The notes: generated by a model not told the origin, from the letters alone. A DNA stretch of 64,000 bases from Gonapodya prolifera JEL478 (GCA_001574975.1 KQ965772.1:187918-251917); one strand, 5' to 3'; positions 1-12,184 are shown, counted from the first letter of the stretch. Translations and numbers: made by a program.

Positions 1-3000
1 ACCCGTGAGGACACGGAAACTGCCCAAAACGGTTATCCGGACGCTCACACGCGACAAATTAAGGTCATTCTCACCGGCCATAGGTAGGTTCTCGTCAGGC
101 TCTCCGGATTCAAGTGATCTCATATCAGGCATCCGACAGTGCGGGGGGATCAGTAGCCCATTGTTTCCATGCATTCTGGAGGCTTGCCAACTTGGAGGCC
201 GCAAAGCAAGGTGTTGTTCAGATGGCGTCGATTGGTTTTGGGTCTCCTTTCTTTGGGTCAAGAGGGCTTGGCGAGGAACTGCGCAAGCTGCCAGGCAACA
301 AGGACAACCGCATGTTTTTGACCGTGGTCAATGGCAATGATCCCGTTCCGCGCTGCCTCAACATGCTGGAAACGTTTGGGAAATATCAGAGCGAGCTTGC
401 GAACAGGGGCGTCGATCCGTGGAAAGTCGCAGAGGCAGCCGCAGGATTTGTCGTGCCGGCAGTGGCCGCCAAGATTGCAGTGGACGCGACTCGATTTGCG
501 ATCCAAAACTTGGACAAAATCTCGTCGTCGGCAAGAGACTGGCAGGTCAGAGCACAGAACATGTATTACCCAGTCGGGGTTTATTGCTTCCTTACATTTG
601 ATTCTCCTGGGGCATTCGTTATTCCCGACTCGAACGTTCACTTGTCGGCGAGATCTGAGATCGAAAACGAGCCCGGTGCGATTAAGAAGCGGTTGGGGCC
701 TGGTGCGTTGCGAGCAAATTGAAGCCGAAGATTTTGCTTTGACACTGAATAACTCAATGCCACAAAGCTGATCTCGACGCTGAAGTTGCTCATAGCGTGG
801 AAAATTACCGCAAAATGCTCGTGGACACCGGGTTGATTTCTCGGATCACAGAAGACCCGCCAGAAGTGACCCCTCAAGGCATTCTTGAACCCTTCATCGA
901 CCCTGAAGAATGCACATATAGTGTTGATGTTTCAGAAGACAAACTGGTGTATGATATCAAAGTAAGCCAGCTAGTTCATTCTTCTAGAGTTCATCGTCAC
1001 ATTGATCAACTTATGAAGGTGCAAATTGTTGGCGAGAACTTCAATTATTTAAGCGGAAGAACCACCGTCACCACGTTCCTGCTCGAGGACTATGGCCCAA
1101 CTGGATCTTCAATAGAGCTGCGACCAAATCCGAGTGAATCGGGAAGGAAATTTATTGTTGTCTCTGGTTTGTTCTTCGACTATGTGTTGCGGTTCCGAGC
1201 GTTTTTGTTTTGCGTGACAATTGCTACTGTAGGCTCCCTTCCTAAAGATCGCATTCGCGCAGACCCAGAATCGTTTTGTTTACGTGTTACTTCCATCTTT
1301 GGTGGCTCAAACTCGAAGAGGTGGCGAAACGGCAAAATTGCACTTGGATACATCCCTAAGGGAGACATTAAAGTTAATCTAACGATGGCGGACCAGATGC
1401 GAGCAGAGTTTCTTGAGCCACTCTTAACAAATCTCGTTCATGTGAGACCTTCCATTTTGTGATTTACTGTTCCACCTTGTTAACTCCTGTACCAGCGGAG
1501 TGTTGTTGAGGCCTTGTTCTCCGAGAGAGACGATATTGAGAATTCCCCACTCTTTCTTCAATTGCACAACTTGGATGTTGTTTGTGGCACCCACATGGCT
1601 CAAGCGGCAAAAGATGTAAAACAGAGAACTCGTGCTGTTCAGAGGCCAGCCAAAGTCGATCAACAGATCCTTGAAGACACCGTCAAGACAGCTGAAGGAG
1701 AGATCCAAAAGGCTTTGAAGCTGATTCTGGACTCACTGGTCATCAGCTTTCAGTATTCCAACGTCACAAAAGCTGCAGCAGCTACTGCGGCTGTCGTTGT
1801 AGTTGGCACTACCGTGTTTATGACCGGCGGAGGAGCAGCATTGGCCGCACTAGCCCCGGCTTGGGTTGGCGCAGAGACAGGGGCGGTTGGAGCTTCTGTT
1901 GGCGTCGGCAGTGTTGCCGGTGGTATTTCATACGCAATTACAGCACTGGTGCGTTCCTGCTACTTTAAACGTTCCTCGCAATTTGCAATGCTAATTTTTA
2001 CCTCGCTTTGATAGAGTTGGAAGAACTTGTTACAGTTTCAAAAGATCCAAAAAGATGACGAGAAGTACCGTGACATTCTGAAAGAGATATGCATTGAGCT
2101 TGAAGGAATGGACACATTGAAAACGAAGACTCTTGTGAAAGCTGATGATTTGGAAAAGCAGATTGTGCAGGCATTATCTCAAGTGAATGGGCCAGGTGAC
2201 ATTCAAGGTACCACGGAAACAGTTTTCCGGAAGAACGGACGTTTGCACCAGGACAATACATGTATGTACCATATCTGATTTTTTATGACAGCTTCTAACA
2301 ACCTGTAGTCCGCGAGGTTAAGGATGAATCGCGCGAGGATTGGCTTCGCAGAGCGTACATGTGCAAGGTCATCCACGGCATGCGTTTGTCGCTCCTGAAG
2401 AACATTTTCATTGTGGCGATTGGTTCGGATCCCTAAGTGTTGATGTTCGCAGGCACTTCCCAATGCAGTCTTCCTTGCAGGACCACAGCATGCAGGAAAA
2501 TCAGAAGTGCTGCGTACACTGTTCCCTGATGCTGGGGTCCCGGAAACAAAATACGGTGATCACACTAAATGGGTTACATTTTACCACACTGCGCTTGACG
2601 GATGCCCAGTCACAGTAGTTGACTGTCCAGGTATATATGTGCACTTCTTGATTAGCGTGCACGACTGCTGATCTCGCAATTTGAAGGATTTGATGGTATT
2701 GTGGACCAAAACGACAGTTACAACATGAGAAACATTCAGGATATGGAGCTTGTGCGTATAGAGTCCAATTCGTCCTTGCACCTCCTCTGATGATCAGGAT
2801 TTCTCAGATGATGCGGCACGGCTGCTTAATAGGTGAGTGAGAGCAGTAGTTTTGCCTGCAACAGCATTAGTTTTCATTTGCATTGCGCGCTCATCCCTTA
2901 GGCTCCATTTACTTGTGCCTCATCAAGTTTGGCAACGACCTCAGGAAGGAAGATGTCATCTTCAACGCAGAAGTAATGTCAAATCCCATGTATGCAAGGT

Positions 3001-3613
3001 ACCCGAAGTTGTTAATGATCAACCAGGTGAGGCCTTGAACTTTACGCACCGGTGCACGGTCCGAAATAATGGTCTGTCTCTGTAGGTTTTGGAGAACGGT
3101 GATTTTATGCATAGTTTAAAAGGCAGCCAGGTACCTGTCGATGACGTGAGACGCAGGTACTCAAAGTGGCTGTCCCTCCCACACTCAATGGTTCACCTTA
3201 CGGATCTTCGAATCGGAAAGCTGATAGACGGAAGAACGAAGAAGGAGCAGGAAACCATGTCAGAACGATCTGAACTGGCCTTGGAGAGGGGTGTCTGGGG
3301 CGAGAACTTGGTAAAGGGGTGGATAGCGGATCAAATAACCCAGATACACTTAGCAGCGGCATTGTAGCAATTGTTGCGACTCATATATATATCGCTTATA
3401 CATGACTGACAAGCGTTTTTGTGGAACTAGGAACTTGTGTTACTTGGGCAAGATACTAATGGGCAAGTGATCGCCGTTTTCATACATGATAGAGTTGCAC
3501 CCGACGTCTCTTTAGTGGTAGCTCCAGCCAAAAGTGTGCATCTGCACCCGTTGTTACCCCAGCGTGGTGCTCTGCGCGCAACAGTGGTCAGATTCCGAGC
3601 TGCAAGAGAGTAG
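1..3613 (+). CDS. Class-3 lipase-like / Gly-rich membrane segment / P-loop GTPase fusion protein (5' end outside window)
   Basis: A multi-exon gene already open at base 1. My exons: <1-83, 140-702, 768-961, 1019-1166, 1233-1441, 1496-1948, 2015-2261, 2309-2412, 2453-2630, 2687-2751, 2808-2832, 2902-3026, 3086-3310, 3431-3613; phases join throughout. Splicing 83 to 140 creates the lipase nucleophile elbow GHSAGGS. The class-3 Asp follows in NGNDPVPR, and the His in HSVENYRKM after the 703-767 intron, so the Ser-Asp-His triad is complete. Next comes a C2-like beta region (IVGENF), then a Gly/Ala-rich hydrophobic stretch (about 1770-1945) able to enter a membrane. A P-loop, GPQHAGKS, and a G3-like VVDCPGFDG follow. 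No clear G4 guanine-specificity motif is visible, so GTPase rather than ATPase is inference. The 2412/2453 donor (GTGGCG) is weak; 1167-1232 could be retained because it stays in frame. Role unknown: lipid cleavage or membrane remodelling gated by nucleotide binding is plausible. Confidence 0.75.
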
Positions 3614-4496
3614 CGGGAACATGACAAACACTCACACATTACCACATGCATTTCCTCGCAAGAAGGGTTATAAGCTTGAGCAAGCCGAAAAGCGTCCGTG
3701 ACACCACCTCTTCCAAACCGTTTTTCCCATTCCGCTTCATTGTAACAGACAGATATGGCGACTTCCCAAAACAAACCTACCAAACTCACCTGTTTGAAAT
3801 CAAATAATACGTTATAGCACGATTGTTCGGTGTGTACCTTCAGGTGTTTCTTCATTTCTCCCCCGCCCCCACCCCCTGTCTCCAAAAAAATGCGCCGAAA
3901 TCAGGGCCGAGGCTTCGTTCGTACATCTCTCCCCCAAAGCTGGAATGCGAATCAACCACTAAAAAAAGAAACGTCTCACGTGTGGGTTTACACGTAAAAA
4001 AAGGCACAATATGTATGAAGAGAGAACGCAATAGCTTCTAGTCATACAAAGATACCCACCACTCTCCCCGCTGTGGTTCCCTCTCTCTTCAGCTATTGCC
4101 TTTGCACGCCTGCGCTCGGAGCCCGCACTGTCCGGCCCATTACTGTCCGGCCAGCCCTGACATTGCCCTGTAAAGTCACATCCTGCTGCACATGGTAAAA
4201 TATTGTTCATAGCTCTTACCTCTGGTTGCGAATGTCGTGCCGGGATATAAGGACGACCATGCACTGTCGTGATGCGTTATGGTCACTTGTGGTGATTATA
4301 CTAAAGTCCGTACTCCTGGTCGAGGAGTCTCAGATCTAGAGCTCTGCAAAAATCCGAGAAAATACGACAAGATGACTACTGCACCGTCTTTATGGTCGGA
4401 CGTGGTTTGTGGACGTATGATTTGGCCCTTTAGAGGCACGTGTTTGATTTGGTTACCACGTGAACTGGGGAACAGTTTCGAATCCACCTACGACCT

Positions 4497-4504
4497 NNNN
4501 NNNN
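4497..4504. other. Assembly gap (8 N)
   Basis: Eight unresolved bases. The flanks do not look alike and no gene appears to cross the gap. Confidence 0.95.
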
Positions 4505-5412
4505 GGGATTAAACAGTCCCAGCCACTGTCCTCCTCTGACGATGCTGTTCTATGTATTGTGTGACAAGTTCTGAAACACTTCGGAGAGATGCGGCATGAT
4601 CAGTTCAAATCGCGGATGGACCATTTGCACAGCGTGGTGGATTCAAAATGTGTATGGAGCCATGCGTTCGCGGGTTTGATTGCTTGGCGCTCAAGGTTCT
4701 CTGGACCCGGTTTCGCGCGGTTGTGCAAAGACGAAATGCGAATACTCGAGAAGGTGAAGGAGAGATGTCGATGGCGTAACGAGTCTTGCCGATGAATGGA
4801 AAACAAGGCTTGCGAGCAGACTAAGAACAGAGCGATACCAAAAGCGACGACCGGGTCTTTGGTGGCCGAAGAGAGGAGCGGTTTGTATGTACGGCGATCG
4901 TGGCGATCGGTTAGGCAAATACGGAAGAAGCCACGTCCTTCGGGAGTTGAAGGCAAAGCTAAGATAATCAGTGAGTTGCTCAAAGCGATGGGATGACTGC
5001 ATGTGCTTGCATGTGTTTTCATCCCTTCTCCCTTGCCTAGTCCAAAAGTGCGCCAATCTAAAATTAAAGAAATACTGAATGTCGGTGACCACGACCAGCT
5101 TCTGTGACATCGGTTAACAAGCCAAGAGCGAATACAACAACTTCTCCCGTAACCTCATGTGACCGGCTTGCCATCAGCTGGGAGACGGCAGGGCTCGCCT
5201 TTGACATTTTCGCGGAAAAGCATTTGGTACTTGCTAAATTGCACCCAAATTTTCAGCTTTCGTCTCGCCGAAGTGGGAAGTGGAGTTTGGTTCTTTGCTT
5301 CTATTGGTGGTGACGTGCCGCACAAACTCCCAACTCCCTCCCCCGATGACAATCTGAACTCCGAACTCACTCGCTCCCCCAATCTCCAACTTCCTGGTGC
5401 GAGTGGAGTTGG

Positions 5413-5448
5413 GAGCGAGCGAGTTTGGGAGTTTTGACTCGCTCGCTC
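5413..5448. repeat. Perfect 12-bp inverted repeat (hairpin)
   Basis: GAGCGAGCGAGT at 5413-5424 is followed, after a 12-nt spacer, by its exact reverse complement at 5437-5448. The arms are built from a GAGC/GCTC microrepeat, so slippage could have created them. No gene lies adjacent that it would terminate. Confidence 0.7.
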
Positions 5449-7004
5449 GTATCCTTGGTTGTGGAGGAATGGCCGTTTGTGCGGTGGTGTGGAGTGTCGA
5501 AAAGTGCTTCGACGGCAACATTATTTGTTTTAACGAGCTGATTGCCATGCGCACTCAAGTGTGGGAAACACCTCGTGATGCGTGGCACGCTGGCCGGCGA
5601 CACCAGTCCGTGAACAATGTTTGCAGCGCCAGTGCCAAGAAAGTAGTTTGCTTGACTCGTCTCTGAAAGTGTAGAGCATGGAGCGCTCATGTTGAATCAA
5701 TTTTTGACGAGTGCTTGATACCTCTGGTACATCATTCTGCTCGCTTAGATGCGAGTTGAACGTAGCGCCCACCAATTACGCGCGTCCTTTGACCTTGTTA
5801 TCCACCGTGCCAAGAGCAATAACGTATCCTGTGTCCGAATGGTGTCGTATGACTAGTATTTTTTAACGAGTGGTCCCGCGACCCCGGAGTGGTCTGCATC
5901 CTCGATCACCTCGTGAGCCTCTCTTTCTCTGCACGATCACTGACAACATGTAACGCAACAAAGTTCCATGGCCTAGGCCATATTAGAGGGAGGCCTTGAC
6001 ATGCGTAAACGGGGGGAGGGGTATGGAGGCGAGTATGGAACATGGCGTGTTCCAGAAGGTGATATTTTGACTAATGTTGGCCCCGGAGGTTGGGTTCCGG
6101 AAGAGTCGAGTCGAGTCAGGACTAGTCGCAACGCAACCCCTCCCTCTTCCCCGACCGGGCCCCAGCGCCAGTCCACTCACCACCTTGTTGCAAGCGGAGC
6201 TGTGTTGATCTCCCTCCGAGGGCGGGAGCTTCGCAACTTCACTGGCCCCTGGTAGGCGACTGCACGCGCGCACCCATTTTCTGGAAGGACAGGCTATTGC
6301 ACAACGGCACGATTCATAGCATTGTCGCCAGGGATAGTCTGTTTGTGATGAGTATTCCCAACCGGTATCAGCATCGTGGATTCGCAGACGAGCAAGTCAA
6401 GTTTGTCCGAAGAAGAGGCCGGCTAAATGCGAAGTGGGCAGTGGCTACCGAGGGTTGTCGCAAGCTGGGACTGACGCAAAGTAGTGAAATGGATGTACGT
6501 TTTTGACGATGACATTCTTTTCTGTTCTGTGATGTCCGAACCCACAGAGCAAAGCAATGTTGTTAGCGAACGCCACTCGTATTTGTTTGTTGTGAGGCAC
6601 CGGTCAGGATTCGGACATTTTCGCCACTGTCCATTTTCATAGGGCATGCCGGACGAGTACTGCGACCCACCCGTAGCTTCCCCATTCCAAACTTTATCTT
6701 TCTTTCCCATACTTTGTAGTCTTTTCACCCATCGTTCCCTCTCCTCTCCAAAATAGGACATTGTTCCGTTTTTGGAAGAGCAAAAACAAGGCGAGGGCGT
6801 TGCGTCCGCAGCACTCCGCCCCCGGACCGCAAAGGTTGAGACACTCGCAAGGATCGCGCACGCTACGTTGCTGGTGGGTTCGCTAAAGGATAAGGCGGTA
6901 TTAGGGGGGCCTTAGGGGGTAGCGATTGGTCCGGGTTGCCATTGGTGGCTGACTCTCCTATTCCTCGGGGGCAATTGCACTTCCACATCCATCGCCATCC
7001 AGCA

Positions 7005-8724
7005 ATGCGCATCCGAAACTCTCCCACAACCCGCGCCGTAGTGGCGGTGTCGGCGCTGGTCGTCTGCGCGGCACTTGGTGCAGATGCTGCACCCTCCCTT
7101 GGCAGGAGACAGGCAAAGTCCTGCGACACTATCTACCAGACATTCGCAGGTGTGGACTCTTTACTGCATAATCTTGTTCCTCCACCCCGTCTCTAACTGA
7201 ATCTGCCCTCCTTGCACCTCCCCACCCCCCACCCGCCCACCGTCCCCCTTGTGTGGCAAAAACCCACGTCCACAGCCGGAACCGCCCTAACCGCCCAAGA
7301 CTACTCCGACTGGGCAACCTGGGCCTGCTCCACCTGGTTTCCCTCCGGAATCGGCTCGGCCGCCCCCAACCCACCACCGGCCGCGCCCGCCACATCATGC
7401 GACTCCATCTACGCCCTGTTCACATCGTTGGGGGCAACGGCACTCACAGCTCAGGATCGCCAGGACTGGCTTGACTGGACATGCGTCAATTGGTTCCCCT
7501 CGGGTATTGGCGCCGCACCTGCCCCTCACCCGGCGGGACGCACCTGTGACTCCATCTTCGCAGCCGCCAAGACCGCCACCCCCTCGGCGCAAGACTTGGC
7601 CGATTGGGCGTCCTGGACGTGCACGACGTGGTTCCCATCCGGTCTTCCCACGATAACGACCCCGTCCCCGCCGGCAGCACCGACGCGCACGTGCACGTCC
7701 ATCCACGCGGCGGTCGCGGAGCTGGGACAGGTGGCCTCGGCGCAGGATTTGCTTGATTGGGTGGATTGGAAGTGCGACACGTGGTACCCGGGTGGTCTTG
7801 GCACCGCTACTGCTCCCCCTTCTACCCCACCAACCGCCCCACCACCCGCCCCATCCCCCTCCCCCGCCGCAACCCGCACCTGCGACACTATCTACGCCTC
7901 ATACCAATCCGGCTCAAAGCTCTCTGACCAAGACCTCTCCGACTGGTCCGCGTGGAAATGTTCCACCTGGTTCGGAGCGCTGACGAGCGGGCAGGGCGCT
8001 GTGACGCCCGTGAAGCCACCTGCGTCGACCCCCCCGTCGTCCCCGCCGGCCAGTATTCCCAACTATAACGGTACGTTGCGGTGGAAAGGGTTTGGGTGCA
8101 TGGGGATGCATGACTCGATGCATAAAAACTAACCTTGTCCGTGCCACCATGAAACCACCCAGGCGGAAAACTCCAATTCTCCGGGTCCAAACAAACCGTC
8201 GGCCGCATCCAAGGTACGTCTCTTCCCATTCTCCTCCCTGTTGCCCGTTTCCCGTTTTCCGTGGTTCACCGCGGACGAGGTTGGGTCGCGAAAGGCTGGC
8301 GCCTTCTGGAGACGATTATAGGCCACCGCGGGGCTGTCGCTGTACCTTGAGGCTGGTCCCGTCGTCACATGCGACTACGGGCGAATTTGGCAATGCCAAT
8401 GGCTATGGCCGCTGGTTCCCCACTGTTCATCGGTCTCACCAAAGCTCAGAGCCCCAACCTGCCTTTCCTTTCTCCCTTTCCTGTTGTCCATAATTCTCAC
8501 ATTTTTCTTTCTTCCCCCCTCAGTCCCATCCAACAAAGTCCTCCTCGGGGCCTACCTCGACATGTCCACCTACGGCGACACACCCCAAAAGTATGCGAGT
8601 CGTATCGGCAAGACCGCCTTGATGTTTGGCGATTTCTTTCCGTTCCCGTTGGATTGGGCGTGGTATTCGTCGGCGCAGTTTTGGAAGGATCAGCTTGGAC
8701 AGGGGGCGACGTTTGTTATGACGT

Positions 8725-8760
<36 letters not shown>

Positions 8761-10295
8761 GGGGGGGGGGGGGGGGGGAGGGGGGGGAAAACCGGGGTGG
8801 GGGGAGCCTTAAAAGGAAGGGGCTGCCCCAGGAGTTCGTCGTGGGGGGGGGGGGGGGGGGGGGTGGGGTGCTCTGCCAATACTGACCCGAACTCGCCCAA
8901 AATGCTCTTGTTCCGTGCCACAACAGTCTGGAACCAATGAACGGCCTGTACTCCGTAACCGACGACGCCATCAACGCACTCGTCTCCGAACTGTGGGGTC
9001 TCAACGGGGCCGGGATCGGCGTCATTATCAGGTTTGCCCACGAGATGAACGGGGGTTGGTACAGTGAGTGTCTCTCCGCTGTGGGTTTGGTGTCGCGGTA
9101 CCGTGTTTTAATTTGAGACCGTTTCGGTGGCGTGTGTGCTAGTTTGGGGAAGGAAACCGTCGCTGGTGAGTCTTCATTCTCGGTTCTGGTGCTTTCCGAC
9201 CCCAGTGCAATTTACTAACGACCCTAACCCGCCCCCACCACACGCAGTACAAAGACACATTCCAACGCATTGCTCGCGCCGTGCACACAGTTCCCAACTG
9301 TGCCATGCTGTGGGCTCCCAACAACGGTGTACGTTTTAATCTCCCTTCTCCGCTTTTGCTCTTGTCTCACCCGCACCCCCCTCACCCACACACACCCCAG
9401 CTCAACTACCCCTGGTCCGGCGGGGCATACGACCCGGCCCAATACTCCCAAGACTTCAACGACCTCGACACCAACAAGAACGGCCAGTTGGACCAGTGGG
9501 ACGACCCTTACTCGCCGTACTACCCCGGGGATGAGTATGTCGATTGGGTTGGGATGAGCGTGTATTGGTACCCGCCGTGGCCGAATACTTGTAAGTGGAG
9601 TGCGGGAGGAGTGGGCGACCGTGTTGAGTTGGTGCTCACAACGTTCCTGAATGGTGGATATGTCGCGATAACCCATCGCTTGACTTGCATCAGTCACCTT
9701 GAACCAACTGGTACGTACATGCTTCCTGACTCGGAATCATGATGTCTCAACCCCTCTGCCCGCACACAGCCCGCCCCCAACGCCATCGAGCGCATCCTGA
9801 GAGGCCAACAAGTTGTCACGGGAGAGTACCAAGTGCCCGACTTCATCACCACCTACTCTACGAACAAGGGCAAGCCATTCATGTTCGCCGAGGTTCGTGA
9901 TTGCCTTTCTTCTGCGTGCTGCCACTCGTCGCTGATCCCCCCGCGTTCCGACAGACCGCCATGCACTACCTCTGGGGCGGCGGCAACCCCCCAAGCGAGC
10001 TCGACATGAAGCGCGCGTGGTGGTCGCAGCTGTACGGCCGCGACCTGCTCACCAAGTTCAACATCAAGGGCATCATGTACTTTGAGATCAACAAGAACAT
10101 CCCGAGTGAGTTGGACGTTCGTCCGTTCTGTTTCTGTTCGAGGCCGAGGCCAGTGGCAGGTGATCGCAAAGACTGACTGTTTGGGCGCGATTTGTGATAG
10201 TCTACAACAACCAGTGGACCCCGTACGCCCTCACCTACGACGACGGGATCCGGTGGAACTTCTTGAACGAGATCCCCATGGATCTCTTCTTCTAG
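7005..10295 (+). CDS. Secreted GH26 beta-mannanase-like glycoside hydrolase with five N-terminal Cys/Trp modules
   Basis: Twelve exons join in phase to 668 aa: 7005-7149, 7276-8070, 8163-8213, 8524-8722, 8927-9063, 9143-9165, 9248-9328, 9401-9590, 9694-9710, 9770-9892, 9955-10105, 10201-10295. The start gives a signal peptide (Ala/Val-rich core, residues about 10-29). Residues about 40-281 hold five copies of a module of about 32 residues: CD[TS]I[YF], then a QD..DW segment and W.C..WFP.G. They are separated by Pro/Thr/Ala-rich linkers. The rest matches GH26: a RFAHEMNGGWY acid/base motif (about E436), YPGDEYVDWVG, and the nucleophile in KPFMFAE (about E587). Likely action is retaining hydrolysis of beta-1,4-mannan or a related hemicellulose outside the cell. 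Substrate is inference. An EF-hand-like loop sits between the two glutamates. Exons of 23 and 17 nt are notable. Confidence 0.9.
8728..8863. repeat. Poly-T and poly-G homopolymer runs inside GH26 intron 4
   Basis: The intron starts GTGAG and runs straight into about 32 T, followed by about 19 G. A second G run of about 20 lies at 8842-8863. It makes long false poly-Pro/poly-Lys frames on the minus strand. The exact length is unreliable in a draft assembly. Confidence 0.85.
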
Positions 10296-10787
10296 ACCCC
10301 ACAACTTCACGTAGAGACACCATTAGGATACAAAGAGGACGTTTTTTTGAAGCTCGGTCTCGTACGTATTGAGATTGTGAAATGTGAATGTGAACGGGGG
10401 GCTCGTCAACTTCAGCTGGCATGGGGTGGCGAGGTGGGACTTTTGGGACGTTGTATGGTAATTTAGCAAATGGGAATAAGATTTCGGGCGTTTATCGGCC
10501 TGATTTGGAAATACGAGAGGTGCACACAAGGACGAATATCGACGGCTCAGTTGTTGATGTCTGGGAAGAAGATGGACGATGGGTACTGGTCGTGTGAAAG
10601 GTAAGCACAACAAACAAAATCTCCCTATATTTGTCTCCCAATAAAATCCGGACTACAAAAGAGAGCAACAACATTCAAATACTCCACGCCCACATTTACA
10701 TCGACTTCACTGCGTAAATCGTGTAAGAACCTGAAGAGAACACAACCGTAGCGATTTTAAATAAACAGTGATCAGAATCACCAACAG

Positions 10788-12184
10788 TCACGCAACCAAC
10801 AACTCACCCGCCCACTCATTCGGATCGTAATCAACTCCAAACTTAGCCATACTCTCGCCCAAATCAACCACGTTGCTCGGCGGCGCGCAGCAGCTCTGCA
10901 CCGACGCGGTTTGAACGGTGCTTGTCGTCGCCGTCTTGGGAGCGCAGCACCCGGTGCTGCCAGCGGTCGTCGCGGGGGTACAACAAGAGGTCTTGGCCGC
11001 GACTTGGGCGGGGGCGCAGCATGACGAGGCGGCAGTTGATGTTGCGGTTGCGGGGTCACAGCAGCCGGCAGAGGACGGTTCCTTCGGCTCCCCGACGACC
11101 TTGTTATACGCGTTGAGGTCTACGTTCTTTGAAACAATCTTGACCTCGGCGAAACCAGCTTCCTTGAGCATTGCGTCGTACTCCTCGACAAGGGACGCTC
11201 CTGCGATGCACCCCACATATGCAGTGAGGGATTTCTTGATGTCTGCAGGGAGCGGCTGGCGAAGGAGAATGTCGGATGCGACGAGTCTGCCGCCGGGTTT
11301 GAGCACGCGGAACACCTCGGCGAAGGCGCGAGGTTTATTAGGGCACTTGATTGAGGGGTGGGTAAGTGTGAGGTTAATAGGTTGGGAGCAGGTGTGTTGA
11401 AGACTTACGAGGTTGAGCACGCAGTTACTTATGGCGCAGTCGAACGAATTGCTTGCCACGTCCATGTCTTCGATGAGACAGTGCACGAACTCGACGTTGG
11501 TGTATCCTCCTTTCTGGGCGTTTCGGCGGGCGAGGTCGATCATTTCCTGGGGAAACACGAAAGTAAAGAACGTATGCACCTGGAAGGTGAGTAATTGCGT
11601 CCAGGTAAGGCAACGAGGAGACCCAATGGACTCACGGGAGTCATGTCAACTCCAACCACAGACCCGGTCGGCCCGACCTTCTTGCTCGCCAGAAAGACAT
11701 CAAGTCCACCGCCGGAGCCGAGGTCAAGGACTTTCTCGCCGGGGCGGAGGTTGGCAGCTTGTGCGGCTGCATGCAACGGAACGAAGAAGCGGGACAGGTT
11801 GGGGTTTCGAGTTTCGGAAGGAATGCACGAAGCATATGGACCCGAACTCACCGTTTCCACAGCTCAACCCCACTGTATGAATATGAGGAGTGCCGTTAGC
11901 GTGATATGCGAGCGTATGATGGATAGGTACGCACTGTTTGCAGACTTGGGAATATTTTCGAGCTCTTCCGCGGAATACCCCATGGCCTGAGCGATGAGGT
12001 CGGCTCTTGCCTGGTCGCGTGGCACTCTGTTGAATCACGTGAATGGGTGTGTCAATCGAACCTGCGTGGTTCAAACTGGAGCCGCCAACGGATTGACTCA
12101 CCTTCCGTTACCGACCGCCCACCCTCCGTAAGCTTTCTGCACGACCGAGTGTATTTCAGAAGTCTCTGCTGATACTGGCGACAT
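10788..12184 (-). CDS. arsM: Arsenite S-adenosylmethionine methyltransferase
   Basis: Six exons on the minus strand: 12184-12102, 12026-11935, 11872-11852 (21 nt), 11766-11636, 11546-11409, 11345-10788. They join to 340 aa. The SAM-binding motif is [16 protein letters not shown]. The three cysteines that bind As(III) in the algal CmArsM family are all present: LSCGN (C63), SNCVLNL (C151) and YVGCIAG (C201). [11 protein letters not shown] is the usual post-motif strand. The enzyme methylates arsenite in the cytosol to methylated arsenicals as detoxification. The C-terminal 100 residues carry five vicinal CC pairs (GCCDP, SCCAP, SCCTP, GCCAP, SCCAP) in Ala/Thr/Ser-rich linkers, more than I expect for the family, and may hold extra arsenic. 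No ars operon-like neighbours are seen. Function is secure; the role of the tail is inference. Confidence 0.93.

Larger units (their letters stand above)
3614..7004. other. Intergenic stretch, no gene recognised
   Basis: Open frames up to 140 codons occur on both strands (for example minus 4691-5110), but none shows a recognisable domain, signal peptide or consistent splice pattern. The stretch holds an assembly gap at 4497-4504 and a perfect inverted repeat at 5413-5448. The last few hundred bases presumably contain the promoter of the GH26 gene. Confidence 0.4.

Noticed and set aside
114-140. Start codon at 114 for the lipase domain
   Set aside because: It reads intron sequence; splicing 83 to 140 restores GHSAGGS in phase with the upstream exon.
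4440-4500. GTTTCGAATCC resembles a tRNA B box
   Set aside because: No matching A box or foldable acceptor, D and anticodon arms upstream, and an N gap follows directly.
8520-9041. Minus-strand frame with poly-Pro and poly-Lys
   Set aside because: Created by the homopolymer runs in GH26 intron 4 and antisense to its exons.
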